Assembly (NCBI GenBank): GCA_964569795.1
Contig: CAZMVB010000014.1
Location: 1-64,000 of the forward strand
From: JAHJDS01 sp964569795
GTDB lineage: Bacteria > Desulfobacterota > Desulfarculia > Desulfarculales > JAHJDS01
DNA length: 64,000 bases
Reading direction: 5' to 3'
Translations under genes and position numbers: made by a program
Notes under the pieces: generated by a model
Told to the model about the DNA's origin: nothing
Databases searched by the model: none
Seen by the model: the letters and a program-made list of their open reading frames with translations, nothing else
In this document: in pieces, positions 42,170-51,099 of the stretch
Layout of the letters: every line of letters begins with the position of its first letter
Numbering within the stretch: position 1 is the stretch's first letter

Positions 42170-43056
42170 GCGGCGAGTATCTGCTGTTCCTGGGCTGTAC
42201 GGTCCCGGTCCGCAATCTCAATTACGAGCTGTCCTCGCGGGTGGTGGCCCGGGCCCTGGGGCTTACCTTCCACGACCTGGAGGACTTCCAGTGCTGCGGC
42301 TTCCCGATGAAGGGGGTCGATCTGGAGGACTCGCTGTCCCTGGCCGCCCGCAACCTGGCCCTGGCCGCCGAGCGGGGCCTCGAGGTCTGCGTTTTATGTA
42401 ATTCCTGCGGCGGGATGCTGACCGAGGCGGCCCACACCCTGGACTTTGATCCGGCCCTGCGGGAGCGGATCAACGCCCGGCTGGCCCCCCTGGGGATCGA
42501 ATACAAGGGCGGGGTTCGGGCCCGGCACTTCCTGCGCATCCTGGTCGAGGACGTGGGTTACGAGGCCATCCGGGCGGCAATAAAGCGGCCCCTGACCGGC
42601 TGGAAGTTCGCCCCGCACTACGGCTGCCACTACCTGAAACCGACCTCGCTGACCGGCCGGTTCGACGATCCGGCCAACCCCCACACCATCAAGCAACTGA
42701 TCGAGGCCACGGGCGCCGAGAGCCTCGACTACCCCGGCCTGACCGACTGCTGCGGGGGCAGCGTCCTGGGCGTGAGCGAGGATTTGGCCAACGCCCTGGG
42801 CGGGACCAAGCTGGCCACCCTGGCCCGGATGGACGTGGACGCCCTGGTCCTGAACTGCCCCTTCTGCAACGTCATGTTCGAGGGCCAGCAGAAAAAGATC
42901 GCCAAGGCGGGCGGTCTTGACCTCAAGCTGCCCATTCTGTATTATCCGCAGATACTCGGGTTGGCCCTGGGGTTCGCCCCGGACGACCTGGGATTCAAGC
43001 TCAACCGGATCAAGGCCAAGAAATTGATCCAGGCCATGGAGGAATCCGCGGCCTGA
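42166..43056 (+). CDS. Heterodisulfide reductase subunit B-like protein (second copy)
   Basis: 296 aa from ATG 42166, coupled to hdrC. Two CCG motifs: FQCCGFPMKG near residue 41 and TDCCGGSVLG near 192, with partner Cys residues in FLGCTVPVR, CVLCNSCGG, HYGCHY and NCPFCN. It is followed 18 bp later by a lipoate-binding protein gene. This association recalls the sHdr-LbpA sulfur-transfer systems and suggests the lipoyl disulfide may be the reaction partner (inference). Confidence 0.92.
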   Translation: MSGEYLLFLGCTVPVRNLNYELSSRVVARALGLTFHDLEDFQCCGFPMKGVDLEDSLSLAARNLALAAERGLEVCVLCNSCGGMLTEAAHTLDFDPALRERINARLAPLGIEYKGGVRARHFLRILVEDVGYEAIRAAIKRPLTGWKFAPHYGCHYLKPTSLTGRFDDPANPHTIKQLIEATGAESLDYPGLTDCCGGSVLGVSEDLANALGGTKLATLARMDVDALVLNCPFCNVMFEGQQKKIAKAGGLDLKLPILYYPQILGLALGFAPDDLGFKLNRIKAKKLIQAMEESAA

Positions 43057-43074
43057 TTGAGCGGGAGGTTGGCC

Positions 43075-43500
43075 ATGAAGATCGACAAGTTCGAATTTCC
43101 GGACGACCTGTACTATGACCAGAACCACTTCTGGGCCCAGGTGGACGGCAACGTGGTGACCATGGGGGCGACCCACTTCACCACCGAGCTGGCCGGCGAG
43201 ATCACCTTTGTGGACGTGCCCGAGGAGGGCGACGAGGTGACCCAGGGCAAGCCCTTCGGGTCCCTGGAGAGCGGCAAGTGGGTCGGCCGGTTGTACGCCG
43301 TGGTCTCCGGGGAGATCGTCGCCGCCAACGAGGACCTGGAGGACGAGCCCGAGGTGATCAACGACGAACCTTATGGCGCGGGCTGGATCTGCAAGATCGA
43401 GATGTCGGACTCGAACGAGCTGGACAATCTGCTCCAGGGGCCGGCCTTCGAGAAGTTCATCCGTTCCGAGATGGAGCGCCTGGCGGATAAGATCAAGTAG
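43075..43500 (+). CDS. Lipoate-binding protein, GcvH/LbpA-like
   Basis: 141 aa from ATG 43075 (GGGAGG RBS). GcvH fold markers: LYYDQNHFWAQVDGNVVTMGATHFTTELAGEITFVDVPE, then SLESGKWVGRLYAVVSGEIVAANEDL with the candidate lipoylated Lys68 and NDEPYGAGW. The sequence around the Lys (ESGKWVG) departs from the ESVKAAS of true glycine-cleavage H proteins. No gcvT or gcvP is nearby; the partners are HdrC and HdrB. I favour an LbpA-type carrier in an Hdr-linked pathway over glycine cleavage. Confidence 0.85.
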   Translation: MKIDKFEFPDDLYYDQNHFWAQVDGNVVTMGATHFTTELAGEITFVDVPEEGDEVTQGKPFGSLESGKWVGRLYAVVSGEIVAANEDLEDEPEVINDEPYGAGWICKIEMSDSNELDNLLQGPAFEKFIRSEMERLADKIK

Positions 43501-43648
43501 GCCACTTGGTCGAAAGTGGGTCTGTGACTATTACCCATTTTTAAACGCTGCCCCCTGCAGCAACCTATATATAATCCATTTTTTGTTGTTTTTATTTTCT
43601 GTTAGAATTGATACTTACTATTCAATCAATATTATTTTGAGGCCTGGA

Positions 43649-44536
43649 ATGGAAATTATTGTAGAAATAGGAGACGACTCGCAAAAGGATTTCATTATAA
43701 ATGAATTGTCTGTTATTAAAGAACTGCAGAGCAAACTAGACCTGCCTATTAATATTTCAAAGTTGATAGTTCCCATAGACTTCGACTGTACTGTTCGTAA
43801 TCTGTCTGGCGATGCCGACTATAATTCAATAAGAACGGGCGAAATAGTAATGGCAAAAGTGCTGTATGATGGTGATGAGACGACAGTCGTATTTTCACCA
43901 TGGTTATATCAAGAAGATAACGACAACGTAACTAGATTTTTCTTGTATTTTCACGAAGTATGGCATGTCATAAACCACTGGCGTTTTCCAAGACCATTTA
44001 ATCTTACGAATTCAGGGGTAATGAATTTTAAACATATCTATATCCTGTATGATGAATATTATTGTAATAGAACCGCACTCCGTTTGCTCGATTTGATTTT
44101 CCCAATTAAAACAAAAATATTCTTGAAGAAATTTTTTTTAATAATTAAAACATTTTATAATTATCTCATTTCTGCCACCAACGAGTATAAGCACATTCAA
44201 ATATTAATAGACGATTTTCGAAATCACGGCGACGTAAATAGACATTTAGAGGATATTTATTATTATTTTGATTCGTTCTCAAAAAGCATTGTCCATTTGT
44301 TTTCTTATGTCGATCATTTTGAAAAATATCATAAACTGACGTCTATTATTGAGCGGTCTCCTTTCGTAAATTTTCGGTCAATCGAACTTATAAATTTATT
44401 TAGAAAGAAATGGGAGGAGGACTCAATTGATCTAACAGAAGATTTGCATATTATGGATACATACATGCTCAATTTTGGAATTAAATATGAGGATACCTTG
44501 GAAGGGCTCTATTGCCACATAATAGATTTGGAATAG
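43649..44536 (+). CDS. AT-rich orphan with HExxH motif, putative zinc metallopeptidase
   Basis: 295 aa from ATG 43649. The sequence YFHEVWHVIN carries HExxH at residues 102-106, and an acidic DE with Asn-Arg follows at 135-141 (YDEYYCNR), where a third zinc ligand of gluzincin or ImmA/IrrE-like peptidases would lie. The C-terminal half is helical and rich in Phe, Tyr, Ile, Asp and Lys. Base composition is strikingly AT-rich compared with everything around it, so it was almost certainly acquired horizontally. I recognise no family. Possible roles include a phage-defence or toxin-antitoxin-type protease; a degenerate motif is also possible. Confidence 0.7.
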   Translation: MEIIVEIGDDSQKDFIINELSVIKELQSKLDLPINISKLIVPIDFDCTVRNLSGDADYNSIRTGEIVMAKVLYDGDETTVVFSPWLYQEDNDNVTRFFLYFHEVWHVINHWRFPRPFNLTNSGVMNFKHIYILYDEYYCNRTALRLLDLIFPIKTKIFLKKFFLIIKTFYNYLISATNEYKHIQILIDDFRNHGDVNRHLEDIYYYFDSFSKSIVHLFSYVDHFEKYHKLTSIIERSPFVNFRSIELINLFRKKWEEDSIDLTEDLHIMDTYMLNFGIKYEDTLEGLYCHIIDLE

Positions 44537-44655
44537 ATACTAATTGTTTTTTTACCTGGATAGTTATATTGTTGATACTGTGACTGTATTGACCTGAGAG
44601 TCGCCTTCAGCTCGTGGTTCAATGAAAATCCACTTTAGAAACAGGAGCCTCGCCC

Positions 44656-45534
44656 ATGGCCCAAAAGGAAGCCCCGGACACCGCCTACCCGGCGGCCATG
44701 GTCAATATCACCAACCGCTGCACCCTGCGCTGTGAGCACTGCTTTGTATTTCGGGACGAAACCCCCCATTCGGCCCAGGACGAAATGGATACCTTGACCA
44801 TGATCGCCACCCTCCGGGAGCTCCAGGCCCGCCACGGGATCCGGCTCATGCTCTGGATGGGCGGCGAGCCCCTGCTGCGGCCCGACGTCCTGCGCCAGGG
44901 CGCCGAGATTTTTTCGATCAACACGGTCACCACCAACGGCACCCTGGACCTGATCGACCTTCCCCGGTGCACCTATGTCGTCTCCATCGACGGCCCGCCC
45001 GAGCTGAACGACGCCGTCCGGGGCCGGGGGTCCTTTGACCGGGTGATGCGCACCCTGTCCCGCGTCCCGTCGGATTTTTCGCCCACAGTCATGTGCCAGT
45101 GCGTGGTCACCCGGTGCAACGAGGACGCCCTGGAGGAACTGGTCGAGATCCTGCGGCCGACCAGCGCCCAGGGAATGACCTTCTCCTTTTACGTCCCGCC
45201 CCGCCGCGACGACTCGGACCTGACCTGGGGCACCCTCGCCCGTCGGGACAAGGCGGTCCGCGAGGTGATGCGGCTCAAGGCCCGGTACCCCGAGTTCATC
45301 TGGAACAATCGCCGGGCCCTGGAACTGACCTTGTCTGCAAACTCGCCGGCGGTGACCGACAACTGCCCCTCCAAGCGCCTGGTCCTGCCGCTCTATCTGG
45401 AGGGGGATCGATTCGTGACGCCCTTTTGCTGCTACGGCAACGACGTGGACTGCGACCTGTGCGGGGCCTGGGTGGTCTTCTATCTGGCGGCCAAGCTCGA
45501 GTCCGGCGACCCCCTGTACGCCGACCTGCCTTAA
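44656..45534 (+). CDS. Radical SAM protein
   Basis: 292 aa, CAGGAG RBS. Radical SAM motif NRCTLRCEHCF at residues 20-30 (CxxxCxxC), then LMLWMGGEPLLRPDV (GGE/P motif) and TTNGT. Towards the end are CC and CxLC Cys pairs (FCCYGNDVDCDLCG), a short SPASM-like auxiliary cluster site. It resembles small radical SAM enzymes with a SPASM-type C-terminus. The substrate is unknown and no peptide precursor gene is evident beside it. Confidence 0.87.
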   Translation: MAQKEAPDTAYPAAMVNITNRCTLRCEHCFVFRDETPHSAQDEMDTLTMIATLRELQARHGIRLMLWMGGEPLLRPDVLRQGAEIFSINTVTTNGTLDLIDLPRCTYVVSIDGPPELNDAVRGRGSFDRVMRTLSRVPSDFSPTVMCQCVVTRCNEDALEELVEILRPTSAQGMTFSFYVPPRRDDSDLTWGTLARRDKAVREVMRLKARYPEFIWNNRRALELTLSANSPAVTDNCPSKRLVLPLYLEGDRFVTPFCCYGNDVDCDLCGAWVVFYLAAKLESGDPLYADLP

Positions 45535-45590
45535 GTGTTATACTCCGCGACGTGTCTCAACAATCTCCCACCCACCTGTAAGGAGAAGCC

Positions 45591-45884
45591 ATGTCCAGCA
45601 TCCGAGTGATCGCCCTGTTTACGGCCAAGCCGGGCCGGGAGGCGGAGCTGATAAACCTGCTGTCCGGCCTGACCGGCCCCACCCGGGCCGAGGAGGGCTG
45701 CATCAGCTATGAACTGATCCAGAAGAACGACGACCCCACCAGCCTGGCCATGGTCGAGGAGTGGGCCAGCCCCGAGACCCTGGGGGCCCACAGCAAGAGC
45801 GAGCATCTGCTGAACGCCCGGGGGGCCATGGCCGACCTGCTGGCCGCGCCGCCCGACATTCGCCTCTATACCCGGGTGGCCTGA
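45591..45884 (+). CDS. ABM-domain monooxygenase-like protein
   Basis: 97 aa. RVIALFTAKPGREAELINLLSGLTGPTRAEEGCISYELIQ and a C-terminal HSKSEHL segment define the antibiotic-biosynthesis-monooxygenase fold (YgiN type). AAGGAGAAG RBS. A TATACT box at 45539-45544 may be its -10. Such dimeric proteins oxidise quinols or have unknown small-molecule roles. Confidence 0.88.
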   Translation: MSSIRVIALFTAKPGREAELINLLSGLTGPTRAEEGCISYELIQKNDDPTSLAMVEEWASPETLGAHSKSEHLLNARGAMADLLAAPPDIRLYTRVA

Positions 45885-45897
45885 GGCCTTAACCCAA

Positions 45898-46881
45898 TCA
45901 CAGCCGGGCGTCAAAGGCGGCGACCAGTCGGTCCTCGTACCAGGGACGCCCGCGGATGCCCTCGATAAAGCCGGCGTGTCCGCCGCGGGCCGGGGCGAAC
46001 AAACGCCCCGCGCCCCAATCACGAAGCCCCTGGAAGTCCTCGAAGGGGATCACCGGATCGTCCTGGGCGGTGATGATCAGCAGGGGAAGCTCGATCTCCC
46101 GGACCTGGTCGGCGGTCAGGGTGTAGGCCCGGAAATATTGGCCCGGGCCGTTGAACTGGCCGAACAGGTCGATGATCGTCTCGGTCATGCCCCAGATGCT
46201 CTTCTGGGCCAGGACCGGCCGAAAATCGTACAGCTCCGGAAAGAGGGCCTGTTTGCCGGCCAGGGAGTCCCGCCATTTCTTCCGGAAATAGAATCGGAAC
46301 AGCCGGATCGTGTCAATGGCGGCCGTGGTCTTGGCCGGATCGAGCACCGGGCTGATTGCCGCGGCCAGGCGCAGCCCGGGGATCGCTTTTGTCGCCGCCC
46401 GGCGGGTCAGGCGCAGCACGAAGTTGCCGCCCAGGGAAAAGCCGGCCAGAAAGACCGGCCCCCCCTCGGCCAGGGCCGCCGCCCGGGTCACGGCCTGATA
46501 AACCTCATTGAGCTTGGTGGCCCGGAAGATGCCCGGGTTGAGGTGCAGGGTCTCCCCGTGGTCGCGCAGGTTGAGGCGGAAGACGTCGTACCCGGCCCGG
46601 TACAGGGTGGCCCCCGTGGACAGCATATAGGTCGAGGCGGCGCTGCCCCCCCAGCCGTGGAGCAGAATTACGAAACCCTTGCCCGGCCGTTCGGTCTGTC
46701 GTGACAAAAAACCCAGGAGCCTGACCCGGCCGTCCGCCTCGAGGATCATCGCCCCGTCCGGGCCGGCCAGAGGATTGTTCCGGGCCACGCCGGGCCGGAA
46801 GCTGCACAGCACGCTCTGGGCCTTGGGATTTTTCAGCCACCAGGGCGGATTGAAACCCACGTCGTTCACGGCGGGGACCAC
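45898..46881 (-). CDS. Alpha/beta hydrolase, YheT family
   Basis: 327 aa. HGWGGSAASTYM (oxyanion region), DHGETLHLNPG, nucleophile GFSLGGN near residue 155, a DDPVIPF acid region and a terminal catalytic His in RGGHAGF. These match YheT-like esterases. The substrate is unknown. It is last in a minus-strand run, 30 bp after carA. Confidence 0.9.
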   Translation of the reverse strand: MVPAVNDVGFNPPWWLKNPKAQSVLCSFRPGVARNNPLAGPDGAMILEADGRVRLLGFLSRQTERPGKGFVILLHGWGGSAASTYMLSTGATLYRAGYDVFRLNLRDHGETLHLNPGIFRATKLNEVYQAVTRAAALAEGGPVFLAGFSLGGNFVLRLTRRAATKAIPGLRLAAAISPVLDPAKTTAAIDTIRLFRFYFRKKWRDSLAGKQALFPELYDFRPVLAQKSIWGMTETIIDLFGQFNGPGQYFRAYTLTADQVREIELPLLIITAQDDPVIPFEDFQGLRDWGAGRLFAPARGGHAGFIEGIRGRPWYEDRLVAAFDARL

Positions 46882-46910
46882 GGGTCTTGCGGCCGGGCCT
46901 GGTTGCCGGT

Positions 46911-48053
46911 TCAGCGGTCCATCAGTTCGATGAACCGGGGGAACAGGTAATCCGCGTCATGGGGGCCCGGTGAGGCCTCGGGGTGATACTGGACGCAGAA
47001 GGCCGGCCACTTCTGGTGTCTAAAACCCTCCAGGGTCTTATCGTTCAGATTGACGTGGGTCAGCTCGACCTGACCCTGATCCAGGGTCTCGAGATCGACG
47101 CAGAATCCGTGGTTCTGGCTGGTGATCTCGATCTTGGTCGTCTTGAGGTCCATCACCGGCTGGTTGGCCCCGCGGTGTCCGAACTTCAGCTTGTAGGTCT
47201 CGCCCCCCAGGGCCAGGCCCAGCAGTTGATGCCCCAGGCAGATCCCGAAGATGGGCCTTTTGCCCAGCAGGCCCCGGATGTTCTCGATGGCATAGGTCAC
47301 CGCCGCCGGGTCGCCCGGGCCGTTGCTCAGGAAGATCCCGTCCGGCTCGAGCCGGAGGATGGTCTCCGGGTCGGTGTCGGCCGGGACGACCACCAGGTTG
47401 GCCCCGTAGCCCTCCAGCCGCCTGAGGATGTTGAACTTGATGCCGTAGTCGATGGCCACGACCTTGTACTTGCCCGAACCAAACTGCCAGACCTCGGGAC
47501 CGGAGAGATCCAGGCCCTCGTCCACTGGCCGGCCATCCTGCCAGCGATAGGGCTTAGGCCAGGTGACCTCCTGGACCAGGTCGATCCCCACCAGGCCGGG
47601 CGAGTCCTGGGCGCGCTTGACCAGCGAGGCGGGGTCCAAATCCTCGGTCGAGATGTAACCTTTCATCGCCCCCGAGATCCGGAGCCGCCGGGTCAGGGCC
47701 CGGGTGTCGATCCCCTCGAGGCCCATCACCCCGGCCTTGATCAGGTAGTCGGCCAGGTCGCCGGTGGACCGAAAGTTGCTCGGCCGGGGCTGGTACTCCT
47801 TGACGATGAACCCGGCCACCTGGACCGCCCGGGACTCGACGTCCTCGGGGTTGACCCCGTAGTTGCCGATCAGGGGATAGGTCATGGTCACGATCTGTCC
47901 CCGGTAGGACGGATCGGTCAGGACCTCCTGGTAGCCGGTCATGGCGGTGTTGAACACCACCTCGCCGGTGCACTCACCCGCGCCGGTAAAGGAATATCCC
48001 TCGAACACGGTTCCGTCCTCGAGGGCCAAAATCGCTTTTTTTCGGTCAATCAT
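46911..48053 (-). CDS. carA: Carbamoyl-phosphate synthase small subunit
   Basis: 380 aa, standard length. GEVVFNTAMTGYQEVLTDPSY at the N-terminus; class I glutamine amidotransferase domain with nucleophile FGICLGHQLLGLA near residue 271 and the catalytic HPEASPGPHD at about 357. It makes ammonia from glutamine for carbamoyl phosphate (pyrimidines, arginine). carB is not adjacent, which is unusual but not rare. Confidence 0.97.
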   Translation of the reverse strand: MIDRKKAILALEDGTVFEGYSFTGAGECTGEVVFNTAMTGYQEVLTDPSYRGQIVTMTYPLIGNYGVNPEDVESRAVQVAGFIVKEYQPRPSNFRSTGDLADYLIKAGVMGLEGIDTRALTRRLRISGAMKGYISTEDLDPASLVKRAQDSPGLVGIDLVQEVTWPKPYRWQDGRPVDEGLDLSGPEVWQFGSGKYKVVAIDYGIKFNILRRLEGYGANLVVVPADTDPETILRLEPDGIFLSNGPGDPAAVTYAIENIRGLLGKRPIFGICLGHQLLGLALGGETYKLKFGHRGANQPVMDLKTTKIEITSQNHGFCVDLETLDQGQVELTHVNLNDKTLEGFRHQKWPAFCVQYHPEASPGPHDADYLFPRFIELMDR

Positions 48054-48071
48054 CGGCCGCCGTATCCTCGA

Positions 48072-48485
48072 CTAGGGAGTCAGCTTGTATTGCCGGGCCG
48101 CCGCCCCGGTCACCCGCTTGAAGACCACGGTGCTGGTCTGTCCCTCGTAGGTCAGGGTGTCCGGTCCGGTCTCGGTAAAGGAAAAGGTCAGATCCTCCCG
48201 GGGATAATCCCGGCTCACGGTGATGGTGTACACCCGGCCCTTTTTCCGCAACCTCTTGACCCGGAAGACGTGATGGAAGATGGGGCCGATCATCACCCGG
48301 GCCTTGTGCCGGCCGACGACGATGATGATCTCGGTGGCGCCCATGCCCTTGATCTTCTGCCACACCCCCCGCAGGGGACCGAAGTCGGGCCGATTCCACG
48401 GCCCGAGCAGGATCACGGCCGCGATCAGGCCGGCCAGGCCCAGGCCGGCCGCCCCCAGCAATAAGTTGCGCCTCGATCGCCTCAA
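48072..48485 (-). CDS. Membrane-anchored small protein of unknown function
   Basis: 137 aa. RRNLLLGAAGLGLAGLIAAVILLG near residue 5 is a single N-terminal membrane anchor or uncleaved signal. The remainder is a small strand-rich domain (EIIIVVGRHKARVMIGPIFHHVFRVKRLRKKGRVYTITV). No family recognised. It lies between the kdtA-linked unknown gene and carA. Confidence 0.65.
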   Translation of the reverse strand: MRRSRRNLLLGAAGLGLAGLIAAVILLGPWNRPDFGPLRGVWQKIKGMGATEIIIVVGRHKARVMIGPIFHHVFRVKRLRKKGRVYTITVSRDYPREDLTFSFTETGPDTLTYEGQTSTVVFKRVTGAAARQYKLTP

Positions 48486-48563
48486 GCCGCTCTCCCCGGG
48501 CCACAGGGCCGCTGCCAGGAGTGTACCACCTTCCGGAGACGGTCACAAACTCCGGGCCGGTGT

Positions 48564-49748
48564 TCAGGTTCCCAGGGCCCGGTCCCGATCCACCGGCCGG
48601 ACGTTCTGGGCGATCCAGGCCCTCATCCGGCCGCCGGCGGGGGTCTCCTGGGGCAGCGAGTAAAAGGGCAACTCGACTTCCAGCCGCCGGGAGACCTCCA
48701 GGGCCAAAAGCGGCCAGACCATTCCCAGGTCGGCCCGGATCAGGCTGGCCCCGGGCAGCCGGGCAAAACCGCTCATCTCCATCCGGAAGGGCACGTCCAT
48801 GGTTTTGGCCTTGGGCCGGCCCTGGTGGATGGCCTCGGTCACGGCCGCCTTTTCCCGCTGGGCGTTGACCACGGCCTCGAGGGTCGGGTCCAGGTCGATG
48901 CGGACGAATTGTTTGTCCCCGAGGCTGAAGGTCGGCTCGCCCCGGAATCCGGCCCACAGGCCGTGTCCGGTAAAGGTCTCGAACGGGCCGTCGTGGATCT
49001 CCTGGGCCAGGGCCAGGCCGCTCTCGATGACCAGGTCCGCCTGGTCCAGGATCTGGGCCACCTGGCGGCTGCGCACGGTGGCCGGGATCGACTCGGCCAG
49101 GGCCAGCCCGACGGCCCCGCCGCCGACCAGTTGCGGGGTGGTGACCACCACCGGGACCCCGGCCGCGGCCCCGGCCCCGATCATGGTCAGGGGATCGGCC
49201 CCCCGGCCCAGGGTCAGTTCCAGGGGCTCGCCCCGCTTTTGGGACAGGGGACAGGCCTCCCGGGCCAGTTGTTCGGCCCTCAGGCCGCTGGGATAGGCCA
49301 GGTTGCCGGCGACCTTGATGATCTCCGTCCCCGGGGCCTCCTTCAGGGCGGTGACCAGGTCCATATCCAGGTCGAGTTCCGCCTGGAACACGGCCCAGGT
49401 CGCCTCGTCGGCCAGGCTGAACTCGACCATCCCGTCGGCCGGCAGCAGGCGCCCGGGCCAGCCCACGTCCCGGCCGTCGGTCCGCTTGATCCGTTCGAGG
49501 GTCCCGGCCGTCTCGTGGGCGACCACGGCGGCGCTGGTCAGGACGCCGTCGATCAGTCCGGTCTGGATCAGTCCGGCCACCAGGCAGGTCACGCCCTCGT
49601 GGAGGTGGGGCCCGGACCCGGTGGCGGCCACCACCCGGCCGCCGGCCTGCTTGAGGCGGGCCCACTCGGCGGCCACCCGGTCCACGGCCCGGGCGACCTC
49701 GGGCGGGGCCTGACGGCTGAAGGCCTCGACTTCGCTCCGCTCGATCAC
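48564..49748 (-). CDS. Conserved-looking protein of unknown function coupled to KDO transferase
   Basis: 394 aa. ATG 49748 overlaps the kdtA stop by 4 bp. Gly-rich segments GSGPHLHEGVTCLVAGLIQTGLIDGVLTSAAVVAHETAG (near residue 44) and MIGAGAAAGVPVVVTTPQLVGGGAVG (near 200) suggest a Rossmann-like nucleotide-binding fold, distantly like deoxyhypusine-synthase-type enzymes. I am not confident of any family. No signal or membrane segment, so cytoplasmic. Coupling suggests an envelope or sugar-nucleotide role (inference). Confidence 0.75.
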   Translation of the reverse strand: MIERSEVEAFSRQAPPEVARAVDRVAAEWARLKQAGGRVVAATGSGPHLHEGVTCLVAGLIQTGLIDGVLTSAAVVAHETAGTLERIKRTDGRDVGWPGRLLPADGMVEFSLADEATWAVFQAELDLDMDLVTALKEAPGTEIIKVAGNLAYPSGLRAEQLAREACPLSQKRGEPLELTLGRGADPLTMIGAGAAAGVPVVVTTPQLVGGGAVGLALAESIPATVRSRQVAQILDQADLVIESGLALAQEIHDGPFETFTGHGLWAGFRGEPTFSLGDKQFVRIDLDPTLEAVVNAQREKAAVTEAIHQGRPKAKTMDVPFRMEMSGFARLPGASLIRADLGMVWPLLALEVSRRLEVELPFYSLPQETPAGGRMRAWIAQNVRPVDRDRALGT

Positions 49749-51082
49749 GATCCCGCCCCTTTGGTCCTAAGCGCCGCGGCCACCCGCTCGGCCAGCAGGT
49801 CTGACACCCGGTCCCGGTCCGCGACGGCGGCCGCCGCCGCCCGGCCGCGCCGCTGTCGCTCTTCCCGATCCAGTAAGAGCCGGCGGGCCGTTACAAAAAA
49901 CTCGTCGGCGTCGGCCACCTGGAGGCCGGCCCCCACCGGCTCGAGCAGGGCGGTGGCGTCCAGGAAATCCTCCATGGACGGCCCGTACAGGACCGGCACC
50001 CCCCAGGCGGCCGGCTCGAGGGGGTTCTGGCCGCCCAGTTCCACCAGCGAGGCCCCGACAAAGGCCACGTCCGCGGCCGAGTAGAGGTCAAAAAGTTCGC
50101 CCATGGTGTCCACCAGGACCACCCGGGCGGTCCGGGGACGGCCGTCACCCAGGTCGGTCCGCTTCTGAAAGGCGACGCCGCGCTCGGTCAGGGCGGCGGC
50201 GATGGGCTCGACCCGATCGAGATGGCGGGGAATCAGGATCGACACCAAGTCCGGGATCTCCCGGCCCAGCCGCCCGCAGACGTCGATGACCGGCCCCTCT
50301 TCGGGCGACCGGATCGACCCGGCCACGAAGACCGACTGGCCGGAGAGGTTCAGCAGGTCCCGCATCCGGCCGGCCGCGGCCGGATCGGGGCGCTCGGCCA
50401 AAAGGTCGTACTTGGCGTTGCCGTCCACGCTGACCCGCTCCCCGGGAGCGCCCAGGGCCAGGACCCGGTCCCGGTCCGGGGGGGTGATCATGGACAGGTG
50501 ATCGAACCGGGCCAGCAGCGGCCCGAACAGGGCCCGCCACCGCCGGTAACCGGCGAACGAGCGGGGCGAGATCCGGCCGTTCTGCAGGAATAAATGGGCG
50601 CCCCGCCGGGCGGCCAGGACCAGCATGTTCGGCCACAGCTCGGTTTCGAGGATGATCAGGGCGTGGGGCCGCCAGGCGCTCAGGGACCGCCGCACGGCGC
50701 AGGACAGGTCCAGGGGATAGAAGACGCTCTGCACCCCGGGAATCTGCTCGGCCCGGGCCTTGCCCGTGGTGGTGAAGGCGCTGACCAGGATCTCGGCGTC
50801 CGCGATCCGGTCCTTGAGGGACGCGGCCAGGGACCGGGCCACGTTCATCTCGCCCACGCTGGCCCCGTGAATCCAGATCCGCCGTGCTTCGGGGCTGACC
50901 CGCCGCCACAGGGGGCCGTAAAAGCCCAGCCGCTGGAACACCTCCCGGGCCCGCCGGGGACGACACACCAGCCAGATAGCCACCAGGGGCGTGACCAGGG
51001 CGCCGGCCACGACGGTCAGGAGCCAGTATCCAAACCACCACCCACCCGGTCTGTTCAAGTCTCGCCTCTGGTGCGGGGACAT
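49745..51082 (-). CDS. waaA: 3-deoxy-D-manno-octulosonic acid (KDO) transferase
   Basis: 445 aa from ATG 51082 (an in-frame GTG at 51103 is an alternative). N-terminal membrane anchor (YWLLTVVAGALVTPLVAIWLV), then IWIHGASVGEMNVARSLA, the ILETELWPNML motif and FVGASLVELGGQNPLEPAAWGVPVLYGP, all signature KdtA/WaaA. It adds KDO to lipid A precursor at the inner membrane. This confirms an LPS-making diderm. Confidence 0.95.
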   Translation of the reverse strand: MSPHQRRDLNRPGGWWFGYWLLTVVAGALVTPLVAIWLVCRPRRAREVFQRLGFYGPLWRRVSPEARRIWIHGASVGEMNVARSLAASLKDRIADAEILVSAFTTTGKARAEQIPGVQSVFYPLDLSCAVRRSLSAWRPHALIILETELWPNMLVLAARRGAHLFLQNGRISPRSFAGYRRWRALFGPLLARFDHLSMITPPDRDRVLALGAPGERVSVDGNAKYDLLAERPDPAAAGRMRDLLNLSGQSVFVAGSIRSPEEGPVIDVCGRLGREIPDLVSILIPRHLDRVEPIAAALTERGVAFQKRTDLGDGRPRTARVVLVDTMGELFDLYSAADVAFVGASLVELGGQNPLEPAAWGVPVLYGPSMEDFLDATALLEPVGAGLQVADADEFFVTARRLLLDREERQRRGRAAAAAVADRDRVSDLLAERVAAALRTKGAGS

Positions 51083-51099
51083 GGTCGTCGATTCGCGGT

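Noticed and set aside
43373..43648. N-terminal extension of the AT-rich HExxH protein back into the GcvH-like gene.
   Set aside because: The extension overlaps the lipoyl-protein gene out of frame and changes composition abruptly; ATG 43649 fits the AT-rich part.
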